A stretch of 64,000 bases of DNA from Eustoma russellianum (taxonomy: Eukaryota > Streptophyta > Magnoliopsida > Gentianales > Gentianaceae): the NCBI GenBank assembly GCA_036186865.1, contig AP025051.1:19587915-19651914 (forward strand). Reading direction: 5' to 3'. The notes under the pieces were generated by a model, which saw only the letters and a list, made by a program, of their open reading frames with translations, was not told the origin of the DNA and did not search any database. The translations under genes and the position numbers were made by a program. This document shows, piece after piece, positions 33,197 through 45,309 of this stretch (position 1 is the first letter of the stretch; the number at the start of each line of letters is the position of its first letter).

Positions 33197-36100
33197 TGTA
33201 GGATATGCAAGGCACCACTAGAAGGGGGGGTTGAATAGTTGTTGCGGAAAGTGTGGTTTTTAAAATTGTTTTGACACAAGAACTCAACTTCTGAAAACAG
33301 TTTCTGTTTTCAGGACCAGTTTTAAAACGTTTTTAAAACTAGGTTGTAGGTCTTCAAAAATTTTGAAATTTTGAGAGAACTTAGCCTCAGATGTTATGAG
33401 TGTCTCCTAAAAATGTCAGATTTAAATTCAACCTTTAACCCCTTCAAAAATCGTTGGTGGTCAGATTGCGCGAATATGCCAGAAACGGTAGACTGTTTTG
33501 AAAAATTTATTTCTATTTGTACGTAACTCCAAATGCTCTGAAATTTTAACCATTAACCCCTTATATGTTATATTTAAATGGGTTGAAACAGTTCTGAAAA
33601 GTTCTTTTAGGAAGTTAGTCAAATACAATCAAAGTCTCAACCTTTGCAAGCCTGAAAATCAGACTGCACTAGTCTCAGAACTTTGGATGTTTGATTGACT
33701 TATACTTGTCCACAAGGGTTGAAACTTGTGCCAAATTAACCTTTAGACGTGTGGATATGATTCTGGAAAGTTTCGTAATTTTTGAAAAACGTTTACTATT
33801 TTTACGAACGTAATCAAAAATGATAAACAGTGCTGAAACAGAATACAAGTGCTGAAAGTAAATGACACCAAGAATTTTATACTGGTTCGGTTATAAACAA
33901 CCTACTCCAGCCTTCGAGGAACACCTTCCTCGGTTCACACTAATCACACAACACAAATACACCTTACCATAGGGTTGATGGAGTTACACACCAACTCCAA
34001 CCCTTTACAAACCTTGTATGATGAATACAATACACACGAACACCACCACCTTGCAAGATTGAAGATTGATCACACCTTGATCAATCTTTTACAAAGATAA
34101 AGAATGTGTGGTGGTCTAAGATAAGCCTATTCAAGTATATGAATGTAAGTACAATAGGCTTTTAGGAAGAAGAAAGAAAGAGAGTGTAGAAGAAGAGAGT
34201 GTAGGCGTTTTTAGCTTCAAGATTGCAATGATTTTTCTTGTCTTTGTTTTGCTCTTCTTCCTTTCCTTTTAATCTTGGTTTGACCTCCCCCTTGGTGCTA
34301 TTACTCCTATTGGAAATTATCTTTTAAGCCCTTGGGAGAATATGTGGCATCATTATGATATGATCTTGCTTACTTGGCATCTCCTCATTGGATGATCATT
34401 TAACTCTTGCTTACTTGGCACTCATTGATTGGTTGAATGTTGTCATCACTTGATGACTAGGAAAATCTGAGAATTCCACTAAAAACATGTGCCAAAATCA
34501 CCATAAAACAATTACCATAACTTCCAAGATCATCACATAAATTAAGCAAGATAATTTCCTCAAAAAAATGGATGAAAAAATCGGCCATAATGAGACTTGA
34601 CATGCTGAAATTTCAGCATGTGATACATGGTGCTTTAATTCAAATTATTTCCAAATTTTCTTTGATTTTTCTCTTAGAAATAAATCACCAATTGGTAGAC
34701 AATATTCTCATCAATTTTGGGAATAAAATTATACATCACATAGGCCAAAAAATCGGCCATATCCATTACTAGACATGCTGAAATTTTCAGCATGTGTGAT
34801 ATTCAAATATATCACAATTTTAATTCCATAAATCATTCGAATTACTTCCAAATTGTCTTCCAATTAATCACATGCAAGACACAAAATATAGCCTCATAAT
34901 GGGTGAAATTCGGCCATCCTATTATTCACATGCTGAAATTTTCAGCATGTGTTACAAATGAGATAAAATTTGAAACATTACCTTTTGTAGCTTCTTTCTT
35001 TAAGTCACCAACATTGTATGATTGATTCTTGACCAATCAATATGCCAACAAGGCTCCACATATGCTCCATTTCAGCTGGAATAGGCGTTGCAATGTATGT
35101 GTGCATGTGCTGAATTTTATTTTTGCAAACTTTGTAAAATAGTGCACATTTAATAATACACACATGGTATATTCCAATCAGCCCCTTAATTTAATTTTCT
35201 AGAACACTTTAAGATGTATGACATATGTAAAAAGTGTCTAGATACATGTCGTATGATGTGCCAAAAAGTTCCATGTGTTGTGTACGTAGAAAACCGAATT
35301 TTCGATGTTTATCGATTACCTGATTTTTCTCTAATTAAGTTCCAACTTTTTGCACATGATATATATATTATGTTACACATAATATACATAATATAAACTT
35401 TAATATTCAGAACTTGGCTGGTCTTAAAGTGGCGCCATATGCATTTGACAAAATTGAAATTGGAATCTCCACAATTTGGCCTTAATGTGGGGTGATTTGT
35501 GTGTGCCAACATGGAATGATTTTATGGCTGCACATAACATCATACCCACGAAATTTTTGAGTATTTTTGAAGTGTAGGGGCTGGCCATCTATTTATGGCA
35601 AGTACGTGACACGTTGGCGAAATTTCGGTATTCACCCGATACGACAATTTTTGGTTTAGAACCTTTTAACGTGTCGTATTTAATTTGTCATCACCATGAC
35701 TTATATCATATGATATAAGACCTGAATATACTCATAAATATGAGTTAAGTATGGTGGTGTAACATTAACGTACGTACTAAAATATATAACATGTCGGTAG
35801 TACGTTGGAATACATGTGTATGTGCCTTTTTCAAAAAAATCTGAAAATATATATATTTATATATATATATATATGCGTGTATATGTGTGGTGAGAGGAGG
35901 AAGAGACTTTCTTTTCTTAGTCTTGTTGTCTTTGTGCCTTGTCCAAATGTTGCTTCCTTTAATGAACTACTTAGTTTAATTAACTAAGTACTTCACTTAA
36001 TGAACTAGTTTAGTTCATGAATGGTGGCACCTGAAAATAGTACAAACACAACAAATGTTTGTCATTTGATGTAAGCTTTAAAGCTTCATGGCTCGTTAGT

Positions 36101-36230
36101 ACGGCAACATTATATATGAACTATTTAAGGTAAGTTATATGCAATATATCATGCACATTTATGTCATACACGTTTTTAAGCACATTTAAATCATACATTT
36201 TGAAATCACTCAAACCCCTTTTACTCTACA
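33197..36230. mobile_element. 3.0-kb composite insertion in T-b 3' LTR
   Basis: Flanked by AAATG (33192-33196 and 36231-36235); the empty site in the 5' LTR is at 42445-42449. Ends are TGTAGGATATGC and TTACTCTACA. The left ~1 kb is the reverse complement of the copia-like LTR at 26091-27413 (GAACCAGTATAAAA motif inverted near 33875). The right ~390 bp is repeat R1 in forward orientation. The middle (about 34300-35840) is AT-rich and non-coding, with repeated ACATGCTGAAATTTTCAGCATG palindromic motifs. Confidence 0.6.
35840..36222 (+). repeat. Dispersed repeat R1, copy 3
   Basis: TA microsatellite, AATGAACTAGTTTAGTTCATG, GCACCTGAAAATAGTACAAAC and an ACATTTAAATCAT segment, collinear with 25671-26090. 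Confidence 0.65.
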
Positions 36231-36865
36231 AAATGTTTCCATCACAATTTCGTAAAAAGGATCATCGATCATAACCATCTCGTCACGTCTCTTAAGTCGT
36301 CCGTCTCTCGCGCCCTTACGGGTAAGGAACCCTAGGTTCATCTTCAATCCATTCCACTCTATTTCCTGCGGCCTCTGGGAGGAAAAATAAGGGGTGAGTG
36401 ACAACGTCACCAGCAAGTAAACTATAAATAATCGTGAATTAAATGGAAAATACATACAAGAACCGAACCCCAAAAATTCGGTTTAGAAATATACCTGACC
36501 TTCCATCCAACACCCGCAAGTAATCAGCTCATAACTTATCAAAGATTAAAACATACCAAAGTTCATGACTTACGAAAAGATCATCACTCAATAAACATCG
36601 TAACCTATGAGCTAACAAGTCATAACACCTTAATCTAAGTATCACGTACCCATATTCGATGACTCATTAAATGCAACATGCATGAGTATGTACGTGTGAT
36701 GCATCATGATAAAAATGAAGATAAGTTCTTTCGTTCTTTCATTCAAAACATCATCGTCAAGAAAACAAGAGAGTATTCAAATCTATTCTCCCGGATCTGA
36801 GGCGGTCACTTATTTCTCTTCGAATATATTATTCCGAGATTCGGAGCGGTCACGTCATCACTTAT

Positions 36866-36970
36866 CAGGTCTATTCTCTCCGGGCCTGAACGATCGATAT
36901 CAGGTCTATTCTCTCCGGGCCCGAACGATCGATATCAGGTCTATTCTCTCCGGGACTGAACGCTCCATAT
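36866..36970. repeat. 3 x 35-bp tandem repeat in T-b 3' LTR
   Basis: Three abutting 35-bp units starting CAGGTCTATTCTCTCCGGG and containing the palindrome CGATCG in the first two. The same array is at 43080-43184. Confidence 0.9.
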
Positions 36971-39900
36971 CATCAGATCAGTTAACCCCAGACCTTGAAC
37001 GGGTCCTTACTGGCCAGAAAACACACGGTACCGGTGGAAAGCGTTCTTTTAAAAACAGAATCTTTTCTTGAAAAACAATTTTCATCTTTCTTTTTCACAA
37101 AATCAGTTCCATAAATCATGTAAATGACGATGATGCAATGTATGACATGTACTATGCAATCCATGGCATGATGCGTTACATATACACATAAGTACAACTT
37201 ATTCTTTAGGCTGGAAAAATTTCCAGAATTATGGTTCCATATGCACGGCCTCAAAACCTCGTGTTTTAGGCCCATTATCATGAGTTCTTGTCATACATAG
37301 GCATAAGAGTGTCTTTTCTATTCGTAATAAAATTTTCGTGACGATACGAGACGTGTAAGACACTTAATTTATTTAATTACAAAATAGGGTGTTGTTGAAT
37401 TTCAGCGGTGCCGTGTCCTTTCTTTTACTTTTCCTATAAGCCCATTAAGCTTCATTTAATTTGGTCCAACCTCGGAAAAATGCTGTAGACATACCAATAA
37501 TCAATGATCATAAGCCCAAACTATATAATTACGTCTAAGCCCACCAAAACAAAGCCCCACAGCAATTTCCTCAATTCTGCCCAAAATTCCAGATTTGCAA
37601 CGCCAACTTAACTTTGGTGATTACCCCTTAATATAATCCTTCTAAGTTATGTGGTTTACATAAAAACACTCACATATGTCTCAAGTAATTGTCATAAAAG
37701 TTTTGCGGAATTATAATATCGTTAAAGGGGTCATTTCTAATAGTCATCTACACATCATTTCAAAACAGTTTGAATGATACATATATCATTCCTTTGGCCA
37801 TGCACATCATGTTCATACTAAAATCCATTCTTGGTATAATTGGTGCATACATACCCTAACACTAAAACAGCCCGTTTATACGCATGCAAGGCAAAAATCA
37901 CATTTCCATGATGAACATCTTAAGCTTAACACTTAAAGCACGCATCTTGCTCACAACTTTACCCCATAAGTTACCATTTCTTACAAGAACTACATTTATT
38001 TTCCCCTCTTTCATCCAACCGTCGCCCATACATGTCAAAGAAGAGATCTTTGTCGCATTCATCTTAGATTTACCTCATATTCATACTTAAAAACAACGAA
38101 GAATCCACCTTTGGAGCAAATCTCACACATGCAAGCCACTTTACTTAAGGAACCGAAAGTTTCATCCATTAAACTTAGCATTTCACCTCTAAGATTAAAA
38201 CTTAATAGCATCTAGACATTCAAGCATGCACTTTCACACCCAAGTCATGAGTATGTATAGTGTACTTGCCTTTTTCAAACTTACTCCTTTCCTTGGCTTG
38301 AAATGTGTATGAAATGGGTGAAGCCCTCCTCTTCTTCACATATGAATCCCACGGTTTTGAGGAGGAAAAGAGAACAATTGTTAGTCCATATTCTTAAGTA
38401 AAAGATGTACTAAATAGGGGTTAAATGGACTCACCAAAATGGAATTTGAGTAGTGTTCAAGCCTCTTAAGACTAGTACCTCTCAAAGCTTGAAAATTTTG
38501 AACCTAGTGACCTTGGAGGTCACGGTTTATGAGCAAGAAAAAGGGGTAACTTGAGCTTCAAGCTATGTAAGATGTAAAAATCCCTTGAAGAGTTGAGTAT
38601 TTACTTACCTAGACCAAGTTTGCACTTGGATTTATCTTGCACTCCCTTGGTTCTCTTTGGCCGTGTGCTTTGGAAGGGAGAAGAGGAAAACTCTCTTGCT
38701 CTTTGTGGTTCTTTGAGGCTTGGAAGAATGAGAGGATTCTAGAGTGCTTTTGGGATGAATTTTTCTTTCTTAGGCTAAGTGTTAGCCGTTGGGGGTGTAA
38801 GAGGGGAATAAGAGATTACCATGGTAAGGTTAAGTTAGTTAACCTTAGTTGCTTTAGTCATTGTGTGGTTAGAATGAAGTAATCATGGTAGGCTAAGGTG
38901 ACTCTTGACTTCCTCCCTAGGTAATCCGGCGGTTGGAGCCCCCCCTCCTTTTTGGTTTGTTCTATCATGCTTTAGTAGCCTTTTAAGGTGTTTAAGTAAA
39001 AGTTGTTAAGTAGTTGGGGAGGAGGTTAATGGTATGGGTGATCCTATAATTTCCTCCTTTTTCTTGTAACTCACGGTTCTAGTGAGTTATCCCAACCTTA
39101 AGTAATATCATAACAAGACTACCCTATGTATAAGCCAATTTACCATTGCTTTTGTAACATTTAAGGTGGGTAGTTGAAACCCCCTTTTTAGTAAAAGTGG
39201 TCTTAAGCCCCTCATGAGCCTTCTTTAGCCGGACCCTTGAGGGAAATTAAGATAGAGGAAAATCCCTTGCTCTTTGGTAACCTTTTGGATAATAACAAGT
39301 TAAGGATGTATTAGGAGATTCCTTGTTAAATGAAGAGAGAGAGAGGAAAGCCTTCTTGGCTAGGCACATCCGGCGGCCTTCTTAAGAGAGGGGAAAAAGT
39401 CCTTCATGTGCATGGACACAATCATAGCAATCATTTAAAGCATAATCCTAGTTCACTTTTTTTTTTGGATTTGCATGAAGAGTCTTAAAACCATTATTGG
39501 CTCCATAAAGCCTCATGGCCGAAAATATAAGTGGTTGCACTTATACATACATAAGTTTAATTCCATTGCATCTTATCCATGGTCATAGCTTGCCCTTTCC
39601 TCCATCATATGCGTGTTCAAAGTGTATCCTCAACCATTATCCTTTAACTATACCTTTCATGTAACTAAAATTCTTTAGGCCAATATTAAGGCATGGGCCT
39701 AAATATATATATAAATATGACATGTATATATATGTATCCATACATATATATATATGTCCCCACTTCATGCATGTAAGTATGCACGTATAGATATATCATG
39801 TGAACACACTCTTCATGAGATTAAAGTGGGTAGTCCTGAGGATGACTATGGTTAGGGGTGAAGTCCTCTTAATTCACCCCATTGAGAAGGACCCGGCGGT

Positions 39901-40673
39901 GGAGGGGGTTTTTCCCCCCCAAAACCCATTTACTCCTTAATCATTATACCCCCTTTCATAATTTTTAAGTTACTTTTTACCAAGTTTCTATGGTGATTTA
40001 AAGGGATCACCATGGGTTACTCATGATTCAATCTCGGTGGTTAGGGTATGTTTAGTAGCTCCACCAAGATTGTTTGATGAAAAGGATTACTAAATAGTTG
40101 AAGAAAATGGTAGCATTGGGTCATTAATTCCTTAGTTCCTCGCACCCCACATTGCTTGTGGAGCTTTTTAATAAGTTTCACATTCCTATAACAACATGTT
40201 TTTGGGACTACATTACACATAGCTACTTAAATTGTTGCTTTAAATAGCACTTAAGGGATGTAGTTAAGTCTTTCTTTAAAAAAAATTATCTCCTTTATGC
40301 CTCCCCTACCCGGCGGCCTTAATGGGGAAAAGAATTGCTTTCCCCCCTTTTACCTTTTAAATCTCTCTTAATTAAGCACTAAATGTTTAGTATAACTTCC
40401 TATGCTTTCCCTCACCCCTACCACAAGGAATTATTGCTTGTGGTAAAAAGGGAATCCACTTCAATATCTCCATGCTCATGCCGCCATTTTATGAGTGATC
40501 TTAGGATATCAACCGGTACGCTTCATAATCTTTACTTGTGATAGTATACTATTTCCTTTCATAATTGGATAATCGTTGGTAATTCTTAAAATATTCTCTT
40601 TTAGGAATGTCGTTCAACTGCTCCACTTCATGCTAGCCCTGCATTTAGTTCCGTTATTTGGTGGGGTACAACA

Positions 40674-40687
40674 TTCTCCCCCCTTAA
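40674..40687 (-). other. Polypurine tract of T-b
   Basis: The minus strand is AAGGGGGGAGAA directly against the LTR start TGTTGTACCCC. Confidence 0.88.
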
Positions 40688-41162
40688 TATTAGTTTCGTC
40701 CTCGAAACTGGAGTTAGTATGGTATAGGCTTTCATATCTCCTTATACCCCTTCATGCTACCCCGATATTTCTCTTCCTTATAGGATTTGTGATAACAATA
40801 TTATCACCTACTGGATCATTTAATATCTTATGCTACACAAGATCTCGTTGGGTTATAACGTTACTATTAGAGTGTTGGGTAATTCCAACTTATAACCCAG
40901 AACTTACGCCTAATCATATCATAAATATCATTCTCGACCTCCCCAATGGCCTTGTGGAGCTCTATTTAAACGGTTATTTACCTGGTTGTTGTGGACCCAA
41001 CACGTCGTGACGTATCCTAGTTTTCATGCTCTAGTTGTGCTACTCTGATTGTTGGCTTTGTCCATTTATCACTGATATTATAAAAATCTTTCTTTAAGGT
41101 TCCTTATCCCATTGCATGATTACCCTTACTTTGGAAAATGAGCAAGGTAAAACATAAGTACT
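40688..41162 (-). other. T-b internal, unassigned
   Basis: Short stretch between polypurine tract and gag. It contains TTTCGTCCTCGAAACTGG next to the tract, as T-c does. I recognise no protein domain in it; it is what remains of the pol region or its junction. Confidence 0.5.
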
Positions 41163-41981
41163 TTAGGTTGGGAAATCAGATATACCTGTGGGTGGTTTGG
41201 ATGTTTCAAAAATCCTTGGATGCATCATCATTCGATCCACATTAGTGCCTTTGATCGGGTTGTTGTTAGTTCTATATGGGTACAACTGCCACCTTCTACC
41301 TCTTTTCTTCATACGCTCATTAAGTCTCTTTCGTTCCTCCATTATCTTATTGTCGCGCTCCACTTTATAGCAGTCCTTTAATAGTCCATCAAAAGTCCTT
41401 GGGTTTGCCTTGCCTAGCCGAGCTTTAACCTGATAATTTAGACCGCGCATGAATCTGGTTACCTTCCACTTTTCGCCTTCCATAATTAGGGGAGCATACC
41501 GTCCTAACATAATGAACTGGCAAACATATTCTGATACTGGAGTGCCCAGTTCTTACCTTAGTGTATCAAATTCAATTCTCTCAATAACCAAGTCTAGGGA
41601 GAGGTAAGCCCCACAAAATTCCTCTAGAAATCTTCCCCAAGCTATAGGTTGGGGTAGTGACTGGACACTCGTTCTCCACCACTGACCGGCCTTACCGATT
41701 AGGAATGGCCGGACAATTCGTGCCCTTATTTCATCCGGCACCCGCACCCTCAAAAGGTGGCTCTCAACCTCGTTTAACCATTTCTCTGCTTCCTCTGGGC
41801 GGACTCCCCACCAAATCTCAGAATTTGTGCTTTGACCAGCTGTCGATAATAAAATCTGATGCTTCCCGGGGGTGACAGTGATGATGTCAGCGTACCGGTC
41901 TGTGATGTCATCTGCACCCATAGCATCAGTTTTACTCGAAGTCATACCGAGATAAGCGACAAGATTTAATTCATAACTCAA
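41163..41981 (-). pseudogene. gag: Gag of T-b, one in-frame stop
   Basis: Retrotransposon Gag core of the long-LTR chromovirus type. The first ATG in the frame is at 41945. Landmarks are PEEAEKWLNEVESHLLRV, PFLIGKAGQWW, WGRFLEEF, YLSLDLVIERIEFDTLR, then LGRYAPLIMEGEKWKVTRFMRGL and TFDGLLKDCYKVERDNK. A single TAA (41553-41555) splits it between the two halves. No zinc knuckle or protease follows; the ORF ends at 41163. It would be structural Gag. With no pol nearby, the copy could move only with helper proteins, and only if the stop did not matter. Confidence 0.88.
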
Positions 41982-42187
41982 TGAAAATTCCCAGTGGTAT
42001 GTAAATTGATACGATATGGGTCAAATTCTATAAAATGTCGTAAACAAGGATTAAATCGAAACCCTAATTTCCAATCTAAGTCATCCTAGACTAAGGTCAA
42101 TTCTCATCTAGGATCATGACTTAGATCTAAGATCAAACTTAATTGACTAAGATCATAACTTAATTCTATATTCTGCCTGGATCTGGA

Positions 42188-42205
42188 GCCTTCGCTCGGA
42201 TACCA
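42188..42205 (-). other. Primer-binding site (T-b)
   Basis: Minus strand TGGTATCCGAGCGAAGGC, a variant of the initiator-Met type, 2 nt from the LTR edge. Confidence 0.85.
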
Positions 42206-42207
42206 CC

Positions 42208-45200
42208 TGAAGCGCCCCGCACACCGGCCCAGCCGGATACGGTGCGTCCGCCGTACTTCACTACGGAGAGTACCAGGCGTCAGTCCATAACATAGCAAAG
42301 TTTAGAATAAAATATGTGGACTTTCATGCTTACACGTCGACAAGTAAGCAAAACCGAGGCAGAATAAAAACTTTGGAAATAAAAACGTCTACGCAACCAT
42401 CATTAGTTTTACAACCCGATCATAAAGTACGGAAATCCCAAGATAAATGTTTCCATCACAATTTTGTAAAAAGGATCATCGATCATAACCATCTCGTCAC
42501 GTCTCTTAAGTCGTCCGTCTCTCGCGCCCTTACGGGTAAGGAACCCTAGGTTCATCTTCAATCCATTCCACTCTATTTCCTGCGGCCTCTGGGAGGAAAA
42601 ATAAGGGGTGAGTGACAACGTCACCAGCAAGTAAACTATAAATAATCGTGAATTAAATGGAAAATACATACAAGAACCGAACCCCAAAAATTCGGTTTAG
42701 AAATATACCTGACCTTCCATCCAACACCCGCAAGTAATCAGCTCATAACTTATCAAAGATTAAAACATACCAAAGTTCATGACTTACGAAAAGATCATCA
42801 CTCAATAAACATCGTAACCTATGAGCTAACAAGTCATAACACCTTAATCTAAGTATCACGTACCCATATTCGATGACTCATTAAATGCAACATGCATGAG
42901 TATGTACGTGTGATGCATCATGATAAAAATGAAGATAAGTTCTTTCGTTCTTTCATTCAAAACATCATCGTCAAGAAAACAAGAGAGTATTCAAATCTAT
43001 TCTCCCGGATCTGAGGCGGTCACTTATTTCTCTTCGAATATATTATTCCGAGATTCGGAGCGGTCACGTCATCACTTATCAGGTCTATTCTCTCCGGGCC
43101 TGAACGATCGATATCAGGTCTATTCTCTCCGGGCCCGAACGATCGATATCAGGTCTATTCTCTCCGGGACTGAACGCTCCATATCATCAGATCAGTTAAC
43201 CCCAGACCTTGAACGGGTCCTTACTGGCCAGAAAACACACGGTACCGGTGGAAAGCGTTCTTTTAAAAACAGAATCTTTTCTTTAAAAACAATTTTCATC
43301 TTTCTTTCTCACAAAATAAGTTCCATAAATCATGTAAATGACGATGATGCAATGTATGACATGTACTATGCAATCCATGGCATGATGCATTACATATACA
43401 CATACGTACAACTTATTCTTTAGGCTGGAAAAATTTCCAGAATTATGGTTCCATATGCACGGCCTCAAAACCTTGTGTTTTAGGCCCATTATCATGAGTT
43501 CTGGTCATACATAGGCATAAGAGTGTCTTTTCTATTCGTAATAAAATTTTCGTGACGATACGAGACGTGTAAGACAATTTATTTAATTACGAAATAGGGT
43601 GTTGTTGAATTTCAGCAATGCCGTGTCCTATCTTTTACTTTTCCTATAAGCCCATTAAGCTTCATTTAATTTGGTCCAACCTTGGAAAAATGCTGTAGAC
43701 ATACCAATAATCAATGATCATAAGCCCAAACTATATAATTAAGTCTAAGCCCACCAAAACAAAGCCCCACAGCAATTTCCTCAATTCTGCCCAAAATTCC
43801 AGATTAGCAACACCAACTTAACTTTGGTGATTACCCCTTAAAATAATCCTTCTAAGTTAAGTGGTTTGCATAAAGACACTCACATATGTCTTAAGTAATT
43901 GTCATAAAAGTTTCGCGGAATTATAATATCGTTAAAGGGGTCATTTCTAATAGTCATGTCCACATCGTTTCAAAACAGTTTGAACGATACATATATCATT
44001 CCTTTGGCCATGCACATCATGTTCATACTAATCCATTCTTGGTATAATTGGTGCAAACATACCCTAACACTAAAACAGCCCGTTTATACGCATGCAAGGC
44101 AAAAATCACATTTCCATGATGAACATCTTAAGCTTAACACTTAAAGCACGCATCTTGCTCACAACTTTACCCCATAAGTTACCATTTCTTACAAGAACTA
44201 CATTTATTTTCCCCTCTTTCATCCAACCGTCGCCCATACATGTCAAAGTTGATATGCGTGTTCCATTGCATCTTATCCATGGTCATAGCTTGCCCTTTCC
44301 TCCATCATATGCGTGTTCAAAGTGTATCCTCAACCATTATCCTTTAACTATACCTTTCATGTAACTAAAATTCTTTAGGCCAATATTGAGGCATGGGCCT
44401 AAATATATATATAAATATGACATTTATATATATCATGTGAACACACTTCATGCATGTAAGTATGCACGTACAGATATATCATGTGAACACACTCTTCATG
44501 AGATTAAAGTGGGTAGTCCTGAGGATGACTATGGTTAGGGGTGAAGTCCTCTTAATTCACCCCATTGAGAAGGACCCGGCGGTGGAGGGCGTTTTTCCCC
44601 CAAAACCCATTTACTCCTTAATCATTATACCCCTTTCATAATTTTTAAGTTACTTTTTACCAAGTTTCTATGGTGATTTAAAGGGATCACCATGGGTTAC
44701 CCATGATTCAATCTCGGTGGTTAGGGTATGTTTAGTAGCTCCACCAAGATTGTTTGATGAAAATTATTACTAAATAGTTGAAGAAAATGGTAGCATTGGG
44801 TCCTTAATTCCTTAGTTCCTCGCACCCCACGTTTCTTGTGGAGCTTTTTAATAAGTTTCACATTCCTATAACATGTTTTTGGGACTACATTACACATAGC
44901 TACTTAAATTGTTGCTTTAAATAGCACTTAAGGGATGTAGTTAAGTCTTTCTTAAAAAAATGATCTCCTTTATGCCTCCCCTACCCGGCAGCCTTAATAG
45001 GGAAAAGAATTGCTTTTCCCCCTTTTTTACCTTTTAAATCTCTCTTAATTAAGCACTAAATGTTTAGTATAACTTCCTATGCTTTCCTTCACCCCTACCA
45101 CAAGGTTTATTGCTTGTGGTAAAAAGGAACTCCACTTCAATATCTCCATGCTCATGCCACCATTTTATGAGTGATCTTAGGATATCAACCCATACGCTTC

Positions 45201-45309
45201 ATAATCTTTACTTGGGGTAGTATACTATTTCTATTTATTATTGGATAATCGTCTTAAAATATTCTCTTTTAGGAATGTTGTTCAACTGCTCCACTTCATC
45301 CTAGCCCCG
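42208..45309 (-). repeat. 5' LTR of T-b, main part
   Basis: TGAAGCGCCCCGC... to the G1-b insertion. Compared with the 3' LTR it lacks the 3.0-kb insertion and has 38041-39560 replaced by 12 bp (44249-44260). The tandem array is at 43080-43184. Its last 32 bp lie at 60917-60948. The target duplication CCCCG is at 45305-45309. Confidence 0.88.
43080..43184. repeat. 3 x 35-bp tandem repeat in T-b 5' LTR
   Basis: Same three units as 36866-36970, with identical unit-specific variants, so the array predates this insertion. Confidence 0.9.

Larger units (their letters stand above)
32955..40673 (-). repeat. 3' LTR of T-b, with 3-kb insertion
   Basis: It aligns with the 5' LTR over 32955-33196, 36231-38040 and 39561-40673. 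Without the 33197-36230 block it is about 4.7 kb, very long for an LTR. Segment 38041-39560 is absent from the 5' LTR but has counterparts in T-c, so it is ancestral. No ORF in it is supported. Confidence 0.85.

Noticed and set aside
36866..36970. Short-repeat array as CRISPR
   Set aside because: Units abut with no variable spacers; the context is a plant LTR.
38637..38882. Plus-strand frame in the T-b 3' LTR as a possible captured gene
   Set aside because: The region is LTR sequence with diverged counterparts in T-c in which the frame is not kept.
40576..41010. Plus-strand 144-codon frame next to the T-b polypurine tract
   Set aside because: It crosses the LTR/internal boundary on the wrong strand and resembles no known domain.
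42900..43423. 167-codon frame over the 35-bp repeats (also 36706-37071)
   Set aside because: It translates the tandem repeats. It is shared by both LTRs only because they are copies, and no protein resemblance is seen.
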